Part shown: positions 51,054-59,418 of the stretch, piece by piece
How the letters are laid out: each line of letters opens with the position of its first letter
Position numbering within the stretch: position 1 is the first letter of the stretch
DNA from: Paenibacillus phytohabitans
GTDB taxonomy: Bacteria; Bacillota; Bacilli; Paenibacillales; Paenibacillaceae
DNA: 64,000 nt
Reading direction: 5' to 3'
Assembly (NCBI RefSeq): GCF_013141775.1
Contig: NZ_WHOB01000068.1
Coordinates: 89,643 to 153,642, forward strand
Program-made: the position numbers and the translations under genes
The notes under the pieces: model-generated
The model's database searches: none
What the model saw: only the letters and a program-made list of their open reading frames with translations
What the model was told of the DNA's origin: nothing

Positions 51054-51780
51054 TCTCTCTTTCTGCTTTGCTGTTCTTCAGCATTTTTTTATATTCGTTG
51101 CCGTATTTGGAGAAGCTGGTGCGGTACATCTGGTGCTCCGAGAGCATTTTGGCCAGCCAGACCGGAATCGTCTTCTCGGCCTTCACTTCCATCAGCCACT
51201 GGCCCGGCTCCAGCAGCTCTTCGCCGTATACGCCGTGCTCCATCTTCAGATCGTACCGCCGGCAGCGGATATTCGTATCGAAGGTGATGCGCAGGTCGCG
51301 GTTATTTTTGCAGAACATCGCTTTGCGGTCATAGGACAGGTACAGCTTCGGCTGCAGATCATATCTGGTCAGCATGTACTTGATCTCTTCAATCACCTGC
51401 TTGTTCATGTAGCTCTTGAATTCAGGCTCGATCCCGCTGGCGACGAAATCATAGGCTTCATTCAGCTTGAGCGAGGTTCTTCTCTTGTTCACCAGGCCGA
51501 ACACCTTTTTCTTAATTTCCAGATAGACCTTGGTCTCGCCGGTAGGAATGCCATATGCTCTGATGCGAAGCTTCTCCTTATATTTCGGCTTGGCCAGGCT
51601 GCTGCGGATCAGGGAATCATGGGGTGTGTCATAATATAGATTGGTGATGGAGTAGTACTCATGCTGTTTGTTGTACTCATCGGGTTCCATGTATTCGAGC
51701 AGTTCGTTATAGAGCTTCATGTAGGATTCAGTGCCAAGCAGGTATTTGTTCTCGTAACGGTTGAACACTTCGATCGCCAT
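51037..51780 (-). CDS. VTC-domain polyphosphate polymerase
   Basis: A 247-residue VTC domain protein of the CYTH-like tunnel fold. The basic tunnel residues appear in FNRYENKYLL, KLRIRAYG, YLEIKKKVFGLVNKRRTSL and SYDRKAMF; the metal-binding acid is in WLMEVKAEKTIPVWL. The yeast VTC4 domain makes polyphosphate from ATP; the bacterial form is presumed to do so, coupled to the membrane by DUF4956. First gene of a three-gene operon with an OmpR-type site at its promoter. Confidence 0.9.
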   Translation of the reverse strand: MAIEVFNRYENKYLLGTESYMKLYNELLEYMEPDEYNKQHEYYSITNLYYDTPHDSLIRSSLAKPKYKEKLRIRAYGIPTGETKVYLEIKKKVFGLVNKRRTSLKLNEAYDFVASGIEPEFKSYMNKQVIEEIKYMLTRYDLQPKLYLSYDRKAMFCKNNRDLRITFDTNIRCRRYDLKMEHGVYGEELLEPGQWLMEVKAEKTIPVWLAKMLSEHQMYRTSFSKYGNEYKKMLKNSKAERESVLYA

Positions 51781-51862
51781 ATGGGTTCAGATCCTTTCGG
51801 GTTGTGTAATGGAGACTGCCTTTATCTGCACTTTCGTGTGTGCCTCGCTTGCTTATGAATGT

Positions 51863-51894
51863 ATCTTAGCCCCCGAACCTTTAATGAATCTTAA
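51863..51894 (-). promoter_or_regulatory. VTC-operon promoter with response-regulator site
   Basis: On the minus strand TTAAGATTCATTAAAGGT (51877-51894), two TTAA half-sites 10 bases apart, is followed after 8 bases by the -10-like TAAGAT (51863-51868). The same site with the same 8-base gap precedes the divergent response regulator gene. Confidence 0.7.
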
Positions 51895-52035
51895 ATGGTT
51901 TTACACTGCGCTGACTTTTTAACACAGGGATAACACTTCCGGATGTATCTTCTATATAAGTGCCCTGGAACGATTGGAATTTCATCCGATGATTTCGCCC
52001 TGAATACCTCCGGCAGCACCTGAACAGCAGTACAG

Positions 52036-52067
52036 TTAAGGTTGATTAAAGGTAATCTTGCTATAAT
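52036..52067 (+). promoter_or_regulatory. Two-component-system promoter with response-regulator site
   Basis: TTAAGGTTGATTAAAGGT (52036-52053), then 8 bases, then TATAAT (52062-52067). Direct repeats of about 10 bases overlapping the -35 position are typical of OmpR/PhoP-family activation; implies autoregulation. Confidence 0.75.
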
Positions 52068-52113
52068 GGCTTAAGCAGCAAGTACATTACTTATGAAGAG
52101 GATGATTCATCCC

Positions 52114-52791
52114 ATGAGAATATTAATTGTAGAAGACGAGATTCATCTGGCGGAAGCCTTGACCCAAATATTGAAGAAGCACAATTACTCGGTGGACGCC
52201 GTCCATGACGGCAGATCAGGTCTCGATTATGCGCAGAGCGGGATCTATGACCTGCTGCTGCTCGATATTATGATGCCGGAGATGGATGGAATCAGCGTGC
52301 TGAAGGAGCTGCGGAAGGACGGAATCTCCACGCCGGTGATCATGCTGACAGCCAAAGGGGAGATCACCGATATGGTCACCGGACTCGATCACGGAGCAGA
52401 CGACTATATCGCCAAGCCGTTCTCTTCGGAGGAGCTGCTGGCCAGAATCCGGGCCGCCCTGCGGCGCAAAGGGGAAGTGATTCCTGAGGACGGCCTGAAG
52501 TTCGGAGATATTGAGCTGAACACGGCGAATCCGAAGCTGACGGTGAAGGGCAAGGAGATCAAGCTGAACCTTAAGGAAACCGAGCTGCTGGAGCTGCTGA
52601 TCTTAAGGAAGCAGGCCGTAACCTCCAAGGAGCAGATTATTGAGAAGCTGTGGGGGTTCGATTCCGAAGCGGAGCATAATAACGTGGAGGTCTATATCTC
52701 TTTTTTGCGCAAAAAACTTACCTTCCTGAATTCAGAGGTGCGAATCAGCACGATTAGAGGCGTGGGTTATGTATTAGAGGTGAGTGCTTAA
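52114..52791 (+). CDS. OmpR family response regulator
   Basis: A 225-residue response regulator started at MRILIVEDEIH (ATG 52114, AGAGGATGAT upstream). The receiver's phospho-acceptor Asp is in LLLLDIMMPEMDG, with Thr in MLTAKGE and Lys in IAKPFSSEELLARI; a winged-helix DNA-binding domain follows (NLKETELLELLILRKQAVTSKEQIIEKLWG ... VEVYISFLRKKL ... IRGVGYVLE). The stop and the kinase start overlap (TAATG). The twin sites at 51877-51894 and 52036-52053 make the VTC operon and its own operon the likely targets. Confidence 0.93.
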   Translation: MRILIVEDEIHLAEALTQILKKHNYSVDAVHDGRSGLDYAQSGIYDLLLLDIMMPEMDGISVLKELRKDGISTPVIMLTAKGEITDMVTGLDHGADDYIAKPFSSEELLARIRAALRRKGEVIPEDGLKFGDIELNTANPKLTVKGKEIKLNLKETELLELLILRKQAVTSKEQIIEKLWGFDSEAEHNNVEVYISFLRKKLTFLNSEVRISTIRGVGYVLEVSA

Positions 52792-54059
52792 TGTTCAAGA
52801 AACTCAGAAACCGGTTCCTGATTGTCAATCTGGCTACCATCTCCATCATGATGCTGATTGCCTTCGCCTCGATCTATATCATCATGTACGTCAATGTGCA
52901 AAATGATATTAATATGGCGCTGCACCGGATTGCGGACAATGAGCAGAAGGGACCCGGCGGTGCACAAGGAGGCCCCCGCGGCGCAGCAGATGGAGGCGGC
53001 ATGCCCATGGATAAAGGGCCCATAGACGCCTACCAGCCGGACCGTTCCGTCTCGTTCACCATACAGACCGATACAAGCGGTACGCTGGTCAGCAAGGATT
53101 CCAAATTCACGATGGATGATGAGTTCTATGACGCTGCGCTTAAGGAAGCCCTTAGTAACGGCAAGGACATCGGCCGGTTCACGCTGGATGGCAGCCGGTG
53201 GATCTTTATGGTCAAGCATACAGCGGAAGGGAAGCAGATCGTCTTCATGGATATCACTTCCCAGCAGAAAATCCTGACCAACCTCATCTATACCTTCACA
53301 GCCGTCGGCCTGCTGATGCTGATTATTCTCTACTTCACCAGCCGCTTCTTCGCGAACCGCTCGATTGCGCCGGTCCGGGAGGCCTTCGACAAGCAGAAGC
53401 AGTTCATCGCCGATGCCTCGCATGAGCTGAAGACGCCGCTGACGATCATCAACACCAATGCGGATGTGCTGCTCTCGAACAGTGACGATACGATCCGCAA
53501 TCAGGCGAAGTGGCTGCAGTATATCAAGTCGGAGACCGAGCGTATGACACGGCTGACCAACGACCTGCTGTACCTGACAGAGATGGACGATTCCCGGACA
53601 GGAATGATCCACAGCAAGTTCAATATGAGCGATGCGGTAGAGAATATTATTCTGACCATGGAGGCTGTTATCTTCGAGAAGAATATCTCCTTCGACTACA
53701 ACATCGAACCGGAGCTTACCGTGCTGGGGAACAGCGAACAGATTAAGCAAGTGGTGATGATTCTGCTGGACAACGCGGTGAAATATACGAATCCCAAGGG
53801 TGCTGTAACCATCTCGCTCAAAAAGCAAAATAACGATGTCCTCCTCTCCGTCTCGAATACCGGGGAAGGCATCGCTGCCGAGCATCTGACGCGGATCTTT
53901 GACCGCTTTTACCGTACGGACACTTCCAGAGCGCGCAAGCAGGGCGGCTACGGCCTGGGTCTGGCTATCGCGAGGTCGATTGTCGATCAGCACAAAGGGA
54001 AGATTTACGCGAAGAGTGTGATAGGAGAGTCAACGACGTTCTATGTGCAGCTGCCTTGA
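52791..54059 (+). CDS. Sensor histidine kinase
   Basis: A 422-residue membrane kinase. Helix 1 at about 9-32 (FLIVNLATISIMMLIAFASIYIIM), an extracytoplasmic loop (about 33-165) with a Gly/Pro-rich stretch (GPGGAQGGPRGAADGGGMP), and helix 2 at about 165-190. The H-box is FIADASHELKTPLT, the N-box QVVMILLDNAVKYT, and the G-box GGYGLGLAIARSIV. No HAMP or PAS domain is evident. It phosphorylates the adjacent regulator; the signal is unknown, but control of a polyphosphate-polymerase operon suggests envelope or phosphate/metal stress. Confidence 0.93.
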   Translation: MFKKLRNRFLIVNLATISIMMLIAFASIYIIMYVNVQNDINMALHRIADNEQKGPGGAQGGPRGAADGGGMPMDKGPIDAYQPDRSVSFTIQTDTSGTLVSKDSKFTMDDEFYDAALKEALSNGKDIGRFTLDGSRWIFMVKHTAEGKQIVFMDITSQQKILTNLIYTFTAVGLLMLIILYFTSRFFANRSIAPVREAFDKQKQFIADASHELKTPLTIINTNADVLLSNSDDTIRNQAKWLQYIKSETERMTRLTNDLLYLTEMDDSRTGMIHSKFNMSDAVENIILTMEAVIFEKNISFDYNIEPELTVLGNSEQIKQVVMILLDNAVKYTNPKGAVTISLKKQNNDVLLSVSNTGEGIAAEHLTRIFDRFYRTDTSRARKQGGYGLGLAIARSIVDQHKGKIYAKSVIGESTTFYVQLP

Positions 54060-54092
54060 GGGTTGCGACAAGCATACCCATCTTATATTCCC

Positions 54093-54133
54093 AGTAAATG
54101 AGCCTCTTCCGGTAAGGAAGAGGCTCATTTACT
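54093..54133. terminator. Bidirectional terminator
   Basis: An 18-base-pair perfect stem (AGTAAATGAGCCTCTTCC with its complement, 5-base loop) between the convergent kinase gene and a small leftward gene. Confidence 0.85.
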
Positions 54134-54141
54134 GATTATCT

Positions 54142-54363
54142 CTAAAGATAAGGGTTCCTTGTTAATCCCGCTGCCGGCATTATACGTTCACCTGCTTCAG
54201 CCCCGCTGCGGCGGCCCGGTTCTTCAGCCATGCGTTCCTCTTTCTTCTGCAATACAACCGTGAATTCACCTAATCCGGGAACGTAGATCCGGGCTTCAGA
54301 ATTCACTTGGTCCATGCCAGACAGCTGGCTCATAAGGTCTTCTGCCGAGTTTATTTCTACCAT
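54142..54363 (-). CDS. Small protein of unknown function
   Basis: A 73-residue protein (ATG 54363, GGGGGTGAAGGAT upstream). Residues 1-40 (MVEINSAEDLMSQLSGMDQVNSEARIYVPGLGEFTVVLQKK) look folded; the tail is Arg/Glu/Ala-rich and looks disordered. No family recognised. It follows the YVTN-repeat gene by 33 bases in the same direction and is probably co-transcribed. Confidence 0.7.
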   Translation of the reverse strand: MVEINSAEDLMSQLSGMDQVNSEARIYVPGLGEFTVVLQKKEERMAEEPGRRSGAEAGERIMPAAGLTRNPYL

Positions 54364-54396
54364 ATCCTTCACCCCCTGCGGTAAGATGATGAACGC

Positions 54397-55662
54397 CTAC
54401 GGATTGACACCGACGGAGAACGGACGCGCACCAACCGGAATAACGCTAATTACAGCCTGGGTGACCCCATCAATAACCGATACCGTGTTATCATCCTGAT
54501 TAGTAATATAGATACGGTTCGTCAATGGATTAGCGCCTGCACCATTAGGGTTATTCCCCACCGGAATGGTAGTAATCACCGTATTGGTTAATCCGCCAAT
54601 CACCGATACATTGTCGTCATCCCGGTTCGGTACATAGATGGCATTGGTAGAGATGTTCACTCCCGGCTCAGCCGGAGTCGTGCCTACAGGCACGTTAGTA
54701 ATCACCGTATTGGTCGCTCCATCAATGACAGAAACGGTATTGCTGGTGAAGTTCGCGACATAAATCCGGTTCGTCAAGGGATCAACACCCAACCGGAACG
54801 GGTTCACCTGCACGGGAATCTGTATAATAACTGTATTCGTAGCCCCGTCAATGACAGTAACAATATCCGAGTTGAATTCAGCTACATAAATAGTATTGGT
54901 TAATGAATTCACGCCGATTCCCGTCGGAAAAGGAGAACCGCCAGCGGGAATAATGGTAGTCACCACAGTGTTGGTTAATCCGTCAATGACAGTGACCGTA
55001 TTATCATTAAAATTCGCAACATAGATGGCATTGGTAGCCGTATTGACCGCGACTCCGCCTGCTCCGTCCCCGGCAGGAACGGTGGCCAGCACCGTATTGG
55101 TCACTCCGTCGATAACGGATACGTTATCGCTGTTCAAATTAGCAACATAGACGCGGTTGGTTAACGGGTTCACCGCGACTCCTGCAGGATTCACACCTAC
55201 AGGGATGACTGCGATTACCGCACTTGTTGTACCGTTGATCACAGAAACATCATTGCTGTTGAAATTGGCAACATAGATACGGTTGACGGAGCCTGTGACT
55301 CCCCCCTCTTCAGCACCCAGCAGCTCGGCTGAGACTAGCCGGTGGGCGGTAACCAGCTGCCCGGCTGAATCTTTACCCCATACGGAGGTTTCTGTCTGCA
55401 ATTCAGCAAGACCTTCCGTCGTGAAGACAAATTCATAGGCATCCAGATTGGCAAAGTAATTTCTTGTGATCACCTCGTCGGGGGAAACCGTAATAAGCTC
55501 GCTTACATACAATGTCCTTGTGAGCGTTAAATTGTATCCTTGGATCAGAATAGCAGACTGATTCACCGCGTCCCGGTTATCGATCTTGACCGTCACCTGC
55601 ACAGTAGGCCTGACACCGCTCACTTCATTATTTTCAATAGGTCCTGTTGACAGAATAGCCAT
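54397..55662 (-). CDS. YVTN-repeat beta-propeller protein
   Basis: A 421-residue protein. Residues 1-125 form an N-terminal beta-rich domain (VRPTVQVTVKIDNRDAVNQSAILIQGYNLT); residues about 127-421 are seven 42-residue YVTN/YncE-like blades of the type NRIYVANFNSNDVSVINGTT, one per propeller blade, which closes a seven-bladed ring. There is no signal peptide, as for many spore-surface proteins of Bacillales. AGGGAGGATTC precedes the ATG. A binding or adhesion role on the cell or spore surface is inference. Confidence 0.85.
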   Translation of the reverse strand: MAILSTGPIENNEVSGVRPTVQVTVKIDNRDAVNQSAILIQGYNLTLTRTLYVSELITVSPDEVITRNYFANLDAYEFVFTTEGLAELQTETSVWGKDSAGQLVTAHRLVSAELLGAEEGGVTGSVNRIYVANFNSNDVSVINGTTSAVIAVIPVGVNPAGVAVNPLTNRVYVANLNSDNVSVIDGVTNTVLATVPAGDGAGGVAVNTATNAIYVANFNDNTVTVIDGLTNTVVTTIIPAGGSPFPTGIGVNSLTNTIYVAEFNSDIVTVIDGATNTVIIQIPVQVNPFRLGVDPLTNRIYVANFTSNTVSVIDGATNTVITNVPVGTTPAEPGVNISTNAIYVPNRDDDNVSVIGGLTNTVITTIPVGNNPNGAGANPLTNRIYITNQDDNTVSVIDGVTQAVISVIPVGARPFSVGVNP

Positions 55663-55809
55663 TCTAGCGAATCCTCCCTTGTAATCAGAGATTTAAAAAC
55701 TACCAGTCTCTCATAAGGTATGTAAGAACTGGAGTCCGGATTGGACTATACTATAGCTAGAATTAAATTACGGCTCGACTGCCCATTTATCCAAGAAAGG
55801 TGTGATCCT

Positions 55810-56457
55810 ATGCATTCAATTGGCCCTAACCCGGAGGCCATCCATCCCAATCCCCATATCAAGCAGGTCCGTTTCATCAAAAATACAATCACACGTCCCA
55901 ACATTATTGCAGGAGATTTCTCCTACTATGATGATCCTGACGAATCGGTATCCTTCGAGAGCCGTGTAACTCATCATTATGAGTTCATCGGGGACAAGCT
56001 GATCATCGGCAAATTCTGCGCCATCGCCCGCGGCACCGAATTCATTATGAATGGGGCTAACCACCGGATGGGCTCGGTGACCACCTACCCCTTCAACATT
56101 ATGGGCGGCGGCTGGGAGCAGGCGACTCCTGAGCTGGCGGATCTGCCCTACAAAGGCGATACCGTCATCGGAAGCGATGTCTGGATCGGTCAGAATGCTA
56201 CGATCATGCCGGGCGTGACGATTGGTGACGGGGTGATCATCGCCGCTAACGCTACCGTTACCAAGGATGTTCCAGCCTATCATATTGCCGGAGGCAATCC
56301 GGCCCGGATTCTGCGACCGCGCTTCAGCGATGAGCTGATCCGGCTGCTGCTGGAGCTGAAATGGTGGGACTGGAGCCCGGAGAAGATCACAGCGAATCTT
56401 GAGGTGCTGTGCAGCAGTGATCCGGAGCGGATCAGAGGTCTTGCCGGGGAGGTATGA
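55810..56457 (+). CDS. Vat/CatB-type xenobiotic acetyltransferase
   Basis: A 215-residue hexapeptide-repeat acetyltransferase started at MHSIGPNPEAIHP (ATG 55810, AAAGGTGTG upstream). GKFCAIARGTEFIMNGANHRM holds the catalytic His, then YPFNIMGGGWE, VIGSDVWIGQNATIMPGVTIGDG and HIAGGNPARILRPRF complete the left-handed beta-helix typical of Vat streptogramin A and CatB-type acetyltransferases. Length equals the Vat family. Many environmental homologues exist, so true resistance is unproven. Confidence 0.9.
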   Translation: MHSIGPNPEAIHPNPHIKQVRFIKNTITRPNIIAGDFSYYDDPDESVSFESRVTHHYEFIGDKLIIGKFCAIARGTEFIMNGANHRMGSVTTYPFNIMGGGWEQATPELADLPYKGDTVIGSDVWIGQNATIMPGVTIGDGVIIAANATVTKDVPAYHIAGGNPARILRPRFSDELIRLLLELKWWDWSPEKITANLEVLCSSDPERIRGLAGEV

Positions 56458-56521
56458 AGGGCGTGAAGCTCCCGGGTTCCTGGTATTGGCAACTCATACA
56501 TTAGAATCGTAAGCCACCAAG

Positions 56522-56570
56522 GGGTGTCTCAGAAGCCGGATAACGGCTGTTTGAGACACCCTTTATTGTT
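56522..56570 (+). terminator. Rho-independent terminator of the acetyltransferase gene
   Basis: GGGTGTCTCA / TGAGACACCC stem with inner AGCCG/CGGCT, followed by TTTATTGTTT. Confidence 0.85.
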
Positions 56571-56667
56571 TAGCAGGACCTAGAAACCCTCAAAATGTTG
56601 AAAATTTGGCATCTTGATAAATATCCTGGCATTCTCTGGAGCTGGAACGGGGAATACAGTGAGTGTG

Positions 56668-56684
56668 AGCGCTTGGTAAGCGCT
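56668..56684. promoter_or_regulatory. LacI/CcpA-like operator before the beta-helix protein
   Basis: AGCGCTT-GGT-AAGCGCT is a perfect dyad, 115 bases upstream of the start. The AAGCGCT half-site is the core of catabolite-responsive and LacI-family operators, though the 3-base spacer is unusual for a cre. Confidence 0.5.
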
Positions 56685-56799
56685 TCAATAGAAGTTAGGA
56701 GGAACAGATAAATATGATTGTGTGAAGGTGATGAACTGTAATGCGCATGGCAAATTATCAATAAATCAGGAGCTCAACCCGAGGAGGAATTCACTTTTT

Positions 56800-59268
56800 A
56801 TGCTGAAAAAAGTTGTCTCTGCCGTCTCCATCCTTGCGATTGCATTAAGTATTTCTGCGGTTAAACCTGCCGTCACCGAAGCAGCCCCGATCAGTGAGGC
56901 GAATTCAACCATTTTTGGCCCAAATGTGTACGTATTTGACCCCACGATGGCCGCCGCGGATATCCAGAATATCACCTCATCCGTATTCAGCTCTCTGGAA
57001 TCGAGTGAATTCAGCAGCGACAGAAAGGCGTTTCTGTTCAAGCCGGGGTCGTATAACTTAAATTTCAACGTAGGCTTCTATACTCAAGTGTCCGGTCTCG
57101 GCCAAAATCCAAACGATGTTAACATTAACGGCGGACTCAATATTAATGCGGATTGGGATAACGGGAATGCGACCAGAAATTTCTGGCGGAGTATCGAGAA
57201 CCTGTCCATCACGCCTTCCGGCGGGACCACCCAAATCGCCGTTTCTCAGGCAGCCCCGCTCCGCAGACTGCATATCAAAGGCAATCTGGATCTGTTCGAT
57301 TTCGATGCTAACTGGAATGCCGGCTGGGCCAGCGGAGGATTTCTTGCCGATTCCATCGTGGATAACGCCGTTGTTCCCGCTTCACAGCAGCAGTGGTTCT
57401 CACGGAACAGCCAGTGGGGAAGCTGGGCGAACGGCGTGTGGAACATGGTATTTGTGGGAGTGACCAACCCTCCGGCCGGCCAATTTCCGGATCCGCCTTA
57501 TACTGTAGTAGACAGAACGCCCGTCATACGCGAGAAGCCGTATCTGTATATTAACGGTGCAGGCCAATACCAGGTATTTGTGCCTTCACTGCAAAGCAAT
57601 ACCCAGGGTGTCAGCTGGGCAAACGGTCAAACCCCCGGACAGTCGGTCTCCATCGATCAATTCTATATTGCCCGGCCGGAAACTTCGAGCGCAGCGGATA
57701 TGAATACCGCTCTTAGTCAAGGCAAGCACCTGCTGTTCACGCCAGGAATCTACCATTTAAGCGATACGATCAGGATAACGAATGCCAATACCGTCGTACT
57801 TGGTATCGGTATCCCCACATTAATACCGGACAACGGAAAAACGGCAATCTCAGTCAATGACGTGGATGGAGTGAAAATAGCAGGTCTTACAATTGATGCC
57901 GGACCGGTTAATTCTCCTTCACTGCTCGAAGTTGGAGCAGGCGCAAGTACCTTGAGTCATGCAGGTAATCCGACATCGCTTCATGATATCACCCTTAGAA
58001 CCGGTGGAGCATCGGCAGGCAGAAATGATACCGGTCTTAAGATCAACAGTAATGACGTCATCGCAGATCAGCTCTGGATCTGGCGCGCAGATCACGGGGC
58101 AGGTGCGGGCTGGACATCCAACGCCTCCAAGAACGGCCTTATTGTAAACGGCAGCAATGTGACCATATATGGTTTATTTAACGAACACCATAATGAATAC
58201 CAGACTTTATGGAACGGCAACGGCGGCCGTGTGTACTTCTATCAATCGGAAATTCCTTATGATGTTCCGAATCAAGCAGCCTGGATGAGCAAGAATGGCA
58301 GCGTAAATGGCTATGCCTCTTATAAAGTGGCAGACAATGTAACCAGCCATGAGGCATGGGGGCTCGGTGTATATTCCTATTTCAGGGATGCAGCCGTTAA
58401 GCTCGAAAGTGCAATTGAAGTTCCTAACGCTCCCGGTGTGAAGCTCCATCATGCTACAACCATATGGCTGTCGGGTACGGCGGGCAGCGAAATCACTCAT
58501 ATCATCAATAACACGGGCGGTAGAGTCTACGCCAATTCTCCGGCCGCAGCGATGAGGCAGACCCTCTCGGAATTTGCAGGGACCGGAACTGCCGATACCC
58601 AGGCGCCAAGCACTCCGGCCAATTTGACGGCGGCAGCGGCCTCCAGCAGCAGCATTAACCTGAACTGGACGGCAGCAACCGACAATGTCGGTGTCACTGG
58701 CTATGAGATTTACCGCGGGGGCACGCTTGCGGGAACCACAGCAACGACTTCCTACAGTGACAGCAGTTTAACGGCTGCAACCGCCTACAGCTATACGGTA
58801 AAAGCAAAGGATGCGGCCGGCAATCTGTCTGCCGCGAGTAATGCAGCTACTGCCACAACGCAGGCAGGATCAGCAGCAGCGCTGGACCGGTCAGGCTGGA
58901 CAGCAACTTCTTCGCCTACCAGCGGAGATGTGCCGGCCAACCTGCTGGATGGAAGCATGTCTACGCGCTGGAGCACCGGAACGGCGATGGTGCCGAGGCA
59001 GTCATTCACCGTGGATATGAAAGCGGTGAAGAGCTTTAAGAAGATTGTGATGGATTCTACAGGCAGTGACGGAGACTATCCACGCGGATACGAGGTGTAC
59101 GTCTCGAATGACGGAAGCAATTGGGGAAGCGCAGTAGTGACCGGCAGCGGCAGTGGTCCGGTCGTAACGGCAACGTTTGCGGTTCAGAGCGCGAGATATA
59201 TCAAAGTGGTTCAGACGGGTAATGCAACAAGCTGGTGGTCTATACGGGAAGTGAATTTGTATAACTAG
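56800..59268 (+). CDS. Secreted beta-helix protein with FnIII and F5/8 type C domains
   Basis: An 822-residue exported protein (ATG 56800, GAGGAGGAAT upstream; signal peptide ending TEAAP). Residues about 30-590 form a right-handed parallel beta-helix of the kind found in GH55-like glucanases and annotated only generically (FGPNVYVFDPTMAAADIQNI, FYTQVSGLGQNPNDVNINGGLN, KHLLFTPGIYHLSDTIRIT, GLFNEHHNEYQTLWNGNGGRVYFYQSEIPYD). Then a fibronectin type III domain (about 600-685) and a C-terminal F5/8 type C carbohydrate-binding domain (about 690-822, DRSGWTATSSPTSGDVPANLLDG). It is probably a polysaccharide-degrading enzyme. A strong terminator follows. Confidence 0.85.
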   Translation: MLKKVVSAVSILAIALSISAVKPAVTEAAPISEANSTIFGPNVYVFDPTMAAADIQNITSSVFSSLESSEFSSDRKAFLFKPGSYNLNFNVGFYTQVSGLGQNPNDVNINGGLNINADWDNGNATRNFWRSIENLSITPSGGTTQIAVSQAAPLRRLHIKGNLDLFDFDANWNAGWASGGFLADSIVDNAVVPASQQQWFSRNSQWGSWANGVWNMVFVGVTNPPAGQFPDPPYTVVDRTPVIREKPYLYINGAGQYQVFVPSLQSNTQGVSWANGQTPGQSVSIDQFYIARPETSSAADMNTALSQGKHLLFTPGIYHLSDTIRITNANTVVLGIGIPTLIPDNGKTAISVNDVDGVKIAGLTIDAGPVNSPSLLEVGAGASTLSHAGNPTSLHDITLRTGGASAGRNDTGLKINSNDVIADQLWIWRADHGAGAGWTSNASKNGLIVNGSNVTIYGLFNEHHNEYQTLWNGNGGRVYFYQSEIPYDVPNQAAWMSKNGSVNGYASYKVADNVTSHEAWGLGVYSYFRDAAVKLESAIEVPNAPGVKLHHATTIWLSGTAGSEITHIINNTGGRVYANSPAAAMRQTLSEFAGTGTADTQAPSTPANLTAAAASSSSINLNWTAATDNVGVTGYEIYRGGTLAGTTATTSYSDSSLTAATAYSYTVKAKDAAGNLSAASNAATATTQAGSAAALDRSGWTATSSPTSGDVPANLLDGSMSTRWSTGTAMVPRQSFTVDMKAVKSFKKIVMDSTGSDGDYPRGYEVYVSNDGSNWGSAVVTGSGSGPVVTATFAVQSARYIKVVQTGNATSWWSIREVNLYN

Positions 59269-59362
59269 CTAGGAGGAGCGTTTTTACGCCTTAAGTGAAA
59301 AGGCGATCCCGGAGTCATCGCGAAAGTGATGATGGACGGGGGGAGCCGCTGAATGCAGAAAT

Positions 59363-59407
59363 GGCTGTCCGGGACCGATTGCTTGCGTCCTGGACAGCCG
59401 TTTTTTC
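59363..59407 (+). terminator. Rho-independent terminator of the beta-helix gene
   Basis: GGCTGTCC-GGGAC pairs with GTCC-GGACAGCC and runs into GTTTTTT. Confidence 0.9.
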
Positions 59408-59418
59408 TGCTATTAAGT

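Larger units (their letters stand above)
56458..56799. other. Intergenic region with terminator and operator
   Basis: 342 bases holding the Vat-gene terminator, an AT-rich promoter stretch, the AGCGCTT palindrome at 56668-56684 and the long leader of the beta-helix gene. No gene. Confidence 0.6.

Noticed and set aside
52788..53993. A 401-codon leftward open frame
   Set aside because: Antisense to the histidine kinase, which has all expected motifs.
54420..55270. Possible CRISPR-like repeat
   Set aside because: The periodicity is 126 bases and encodes beta-propeller blades.
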